Below are positions 61,497 to 64,000 of a DNA stretch of 64,000 bases, one piece after another. The notes under the pieces were generated by a model. It saw only the letters and a list, made by a program, of their open reading frames with translations. It was not told the origin of the DNA and did not search any database. Source of the stretch: Aulostomus chinensis (taxonomy: Eukaryota; Chordata; Actinopteri; Syngnathiformes; Aulostomidae); NCBI GenBank assembly GCA_037954235.1, contig JBBMOA010000007.1, positions 27,998,457 through 28,062,456 on the forward strand, written 5' to 3'. The position numbers and the translations under genes were made by a program. Position 1 is the stretch's first letter. Every line of letters starts with the position of its first letter.

Positions 61497-62557
61497 GTAA
61501 ATGAATCTCATGCCGTGTTTTTGTTGGCCCTTTGGAAACCTTCTTTAAAGCTGCATTATTTTGATTTCTGGAGTCTAGGGAGCAAAGGAATGCCAAAACA
61601 AGACACGCTCTGACAAATTGACTTGTAAAGTTGTTATTGTTAATGGCCTCACATAATAAAAGAGGGAAGAGAGAAACACTTTGCTCCTTGGTCAAAGTAA
61701 TCATGTTATATATACCTGATTATTTTTCTGTGGGGTTTCAAAAATACTTTCACAAAAAAAAAAGGCCCGAAACCTTGCTTTTCTCTGGAGTTGAGTCCAC
61801 TGTCTCTGTTTATTTTTCCTTTTGCGCTGAGAGCCGTCACACCGATTTATAGTTCAGAAGCAACATCAAGGAAACATCGATGCCGCCTTTAAAACTGACC
61901 AGTCTGAAGGCACTTCAGCAGCAGGTTTATTTCCATTTTCGGGAGGTTTACTCCCATAATGAAACCAAAAACCTGCAGACGCTCGGTGTCTCCGTGCAGA
62001 CGTTAACAGATGTTTTCCAAAGATAATTAAATAAAAGGGAAAAAAAACATTGGAAAATGTCAGATACTGAAGTTAATATGAAAGAAAAAGGACTCGATGG
62101 GAAAAAAAAAAGAGTCCTACCCTCTGGTGCTTCCACGGAGGAATCAAAAGAGAAAAAGGTCACGAGTTTAATATCAGAGAAAAGCAGCCGTGACGTGTGG
62201 ATCATGCAGGGGAATTGATTCAAACCCAAAACTGATAAGGTGTTGGTCATGAACAGGCAATTTGGGTATTTTTAACATGGAATACTATCGTGCATTAAAG
62301 CCATTAAAACTGAACCATGGACAAAGGCCAGGAAAAAATAAAATAAAGCTTTGTTTTTGGTTTGTGGAATTTCATATTTATTTATTTATACTGAAAAAAA
62401 AAAAATCATCGGTTTATTCATCCCAGCTGGAAGAATCAAAGAAAAAATGGCTGATGAGCGACCATTGGGATGACTATAGTTGCTCATTTTTTTTTAAGAT
62501 TTTTTTTTTGTGTAGGGATGGACACACTTCTTCAACTGAATACAGACAGGAAACGGG

Positions 62558-62558
<1 letters not shown>
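61497..62558. other. Intron following the SLC23 exon
   Basis: Starts with donor GTAAAT. No second SLC23 exon was found by looking for the continuation of the first membrane helix. The rest is AT-rich with A and T runs. Confidence 0.5.

Positions 62559-62610
<52 letters not shown>
62559..62610. repeat. TG microsatellite
   Basis: About 52 bp of pure TG, directly abutting an antisense SINE fragment. Confidence 0.97.
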
Positions 62611-62612
<2 letters not shown>

Positions 62613-62700
62613 TGAGTGACATGCAGCAAGGGACCACCGGCCAGGAGTCGAACCAGGGCCAGCTGCATACCTGAGGGAGTCTTCAGCAGTCTTTTATCAT
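62611..62700 (-). mobile_element. tRNA-derived SINE fragment, antisense
   Basis: Complemented, it contains GGTTCGACTCC, a B box, followed by a GGCC and CCTTGCTGCATGTCACT segment known from a fish tRNA-SINE body. The 3-prime end runs into the TG array. The A-box part lies in the degenerate stretch to the right. Confidence 0.55.
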
Positions 62701-62858
62701 TAATTAAATTCTTCTCTGAGGGAAACGAATCGCCAGGCCGCTCACGAGCCGGTCCTGTGAAGCAGATAAACTGTTGCTCATGCATCAGTGATTTAGTCGT
62801 TTTACGGGTGTCATACGATCAGGCCATCAAACAAAACAAAAGGAAAAACAAGCTGCAG

Positions 62859-62890
<32 letters not shown>
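62859..62890. repeat. TG/GA microsatellite
   Basis: TG array of about 22 bp followed by about five GA units. Confidence 0.95.
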
Positions 62891-63111
62891 CTTTTTTATC
62901 ACCTCCAGTTTACTAAGAATCAAACAAAAAATGTTATTCCCATTTTCAACCATGAGTTTTTGATTTGCAACAATGAGAGACTTGAGACTCGACCACGTGT
63001 GTCCCATTTGCAGCCTGTCAACAGCGGCGACTGTGACCAGGAACGGCCTGAAACCATCTAAAATAATAGTATTTTATACTGTACTAATCCTACGATTAAG
63101 GTGCGGTTAGG

Positions 63112-63124
63112 CACACACACACAC

Positions 63125-63197
<73 letters not shown>
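63112..63197. repeat. CA microsatellite
   Basis: About 86 bp of CA with one CG interruption near the left end. Confidence 0.97.
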
Positions 63198-63199
<2 letters not shown>

Positions 63200-63878
63200 G
63201 AGCTCAAGGGTTGCTGAGGTCATGCACAGCTCACATGGTGGAAGGCGCTCTGGCTCTTCCACACATTCTACCTCGCTAACCAACCCGCAAAATTTATCAC
63301 ATTTCCAAATGAAAGCGAGCTGAAAGGATTAAGAGAGCGCACGCTGCAAACGGGGCGAAGGCACTTTGGATACATTTTTAAGCGCTGGAAAAGGACCAAT
63401 TTTTGACTTAGGCCTTCGTAATTGGCCCAAGAACTTGACATTCCTCCCAGCTTTCACTTTCTGCTGCGAGCTACGCTCGTCTTTAATAGGAGCATCAATA
63501 GTTCAGCCGTTCTTTTGATTTTGTTACAACTTGACCAGAGAGGTAGAAAACAATCACACCTGTTTTTATTAGCTCTCAAGCGAGGGAGAGGGTCTGTGTG
63601 TGTGTGTGTGTTTGTTGGGGGGGGGTTATCCACTCTACCTTTATGTATTTACATCATAATATTCAGGTTTATAATTGTCACATGCCTTCCAGGGTCTTTT
63701 TTTTTCGCTCATAAAAAGCAAAGAGTGAAAGCATTTTTTTTTGTGTGTCTTTTTCCCAATCCCACTCACCTTGGTGTGAATGTGTGTTTATTTACGGTGG
63801 AGGGGAGGTCATGCACTACCACTGAGGGAGGATCGAGGAAAAATATTTGTGTTTCCAGGACAGCCACCATGGGAAGAA
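63198..63878. other. Intronic DNA, possible conserved block
   Basis: Unrepetitive sequence of mixed composition at about 63290-63500, without a coding frame, may be a conserved noncoding element. A TG tract lies at about 63592-63612 and a G run at about 63617-63626. Confidence 0.3.
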
Positions 63879-63881
63879 TGA

Positions 63882-63932
<51 letters not shown>
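63879..63932. repeat. GAAA tetranucleotide array
   Basis: About thirteen AAAG units, ending AAAGTAAGT. Confidence 0.96.
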
Positions 63933-63937
<5 letters not shown>

Positions 63938-64000
63938 CAGAGGTCGCGATGCCTCCTTCTGATAAATAACAGGCAGATTTTCCTCTCAAATTTAGGGTAT

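Noticed and set aside
1..64000. CRISPR arrays, operons, ribosome binding sites, prophage
   Set aside because: Nothing of this kind was seen; the introns, SINEs and microsatellites show vertebrate nuclear DNA.

Overview
This window reads as ray-finned fish (teleost-like) nuclear DNA, not bacterial or viral. It has spliced genes with GT-AG introns, long CA/TG microsatellites roughly every 3-5 kb, tRNA-derived SINEs with GATGG tails, L2/Rex1-like LINE remnants and hAT-type DNA transposons. Most long open frames are chance or microsatellite frames.

Layout: (1) Positions 1-44 kb are gene-poor. They hold microsatellites, a degenerate L2-like LINE with a broken reverse transcriptase (about 11.4-11.9 kb), other LINE and SINE fragments, and a hAT-like element at 29.4-30.8 kb that carries a decayed zinc-finger-like ORF and a SINE inserted with an exact 11-bp target duplication. 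At 43.4-43.8 kb there is a solo-LTR-like sequence on the minus strand. (2) At 44.9-48.4 kb I assemble a five-exon protein gene on the minus strand (about 180 aa). All coding phases agree across four introns, and the last exon is rich in helix-forming residues. I do not recognise its family. (3) At 49.3 kb, 864 bp from that gene's first ATG and pointing the other way, a short first coding exon begins on the plus strand. It is phase-compatible with an exon at 61.3-61.5 kb that carries the PPWYLCILLGFQ signature of SLC23/NAT transporters (sodium-ascorbate or nucleobase transporters). The rest of that gene lies beyond the right edge. (4) The roughly 12-kb intron between these two exons holds two SINEs, a 430-bp pentanucleotide array, a 560-bp hAT-like MITE and several CA arrays.

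How the parts relate: the two protein genes form a head-to-head pair that may share a promoter region (48.4-49.3 kb). The mobile elements give a partial relative history: the hAT element is older than the SINE nested inside it. The most useful results are the unrecognised gene paired with the SLC23-like gene, and the nested transposon. I see no evidence for an exotic biological system. All exon calls come from reading splice signals and phase by eye, without transcripts or database searches.
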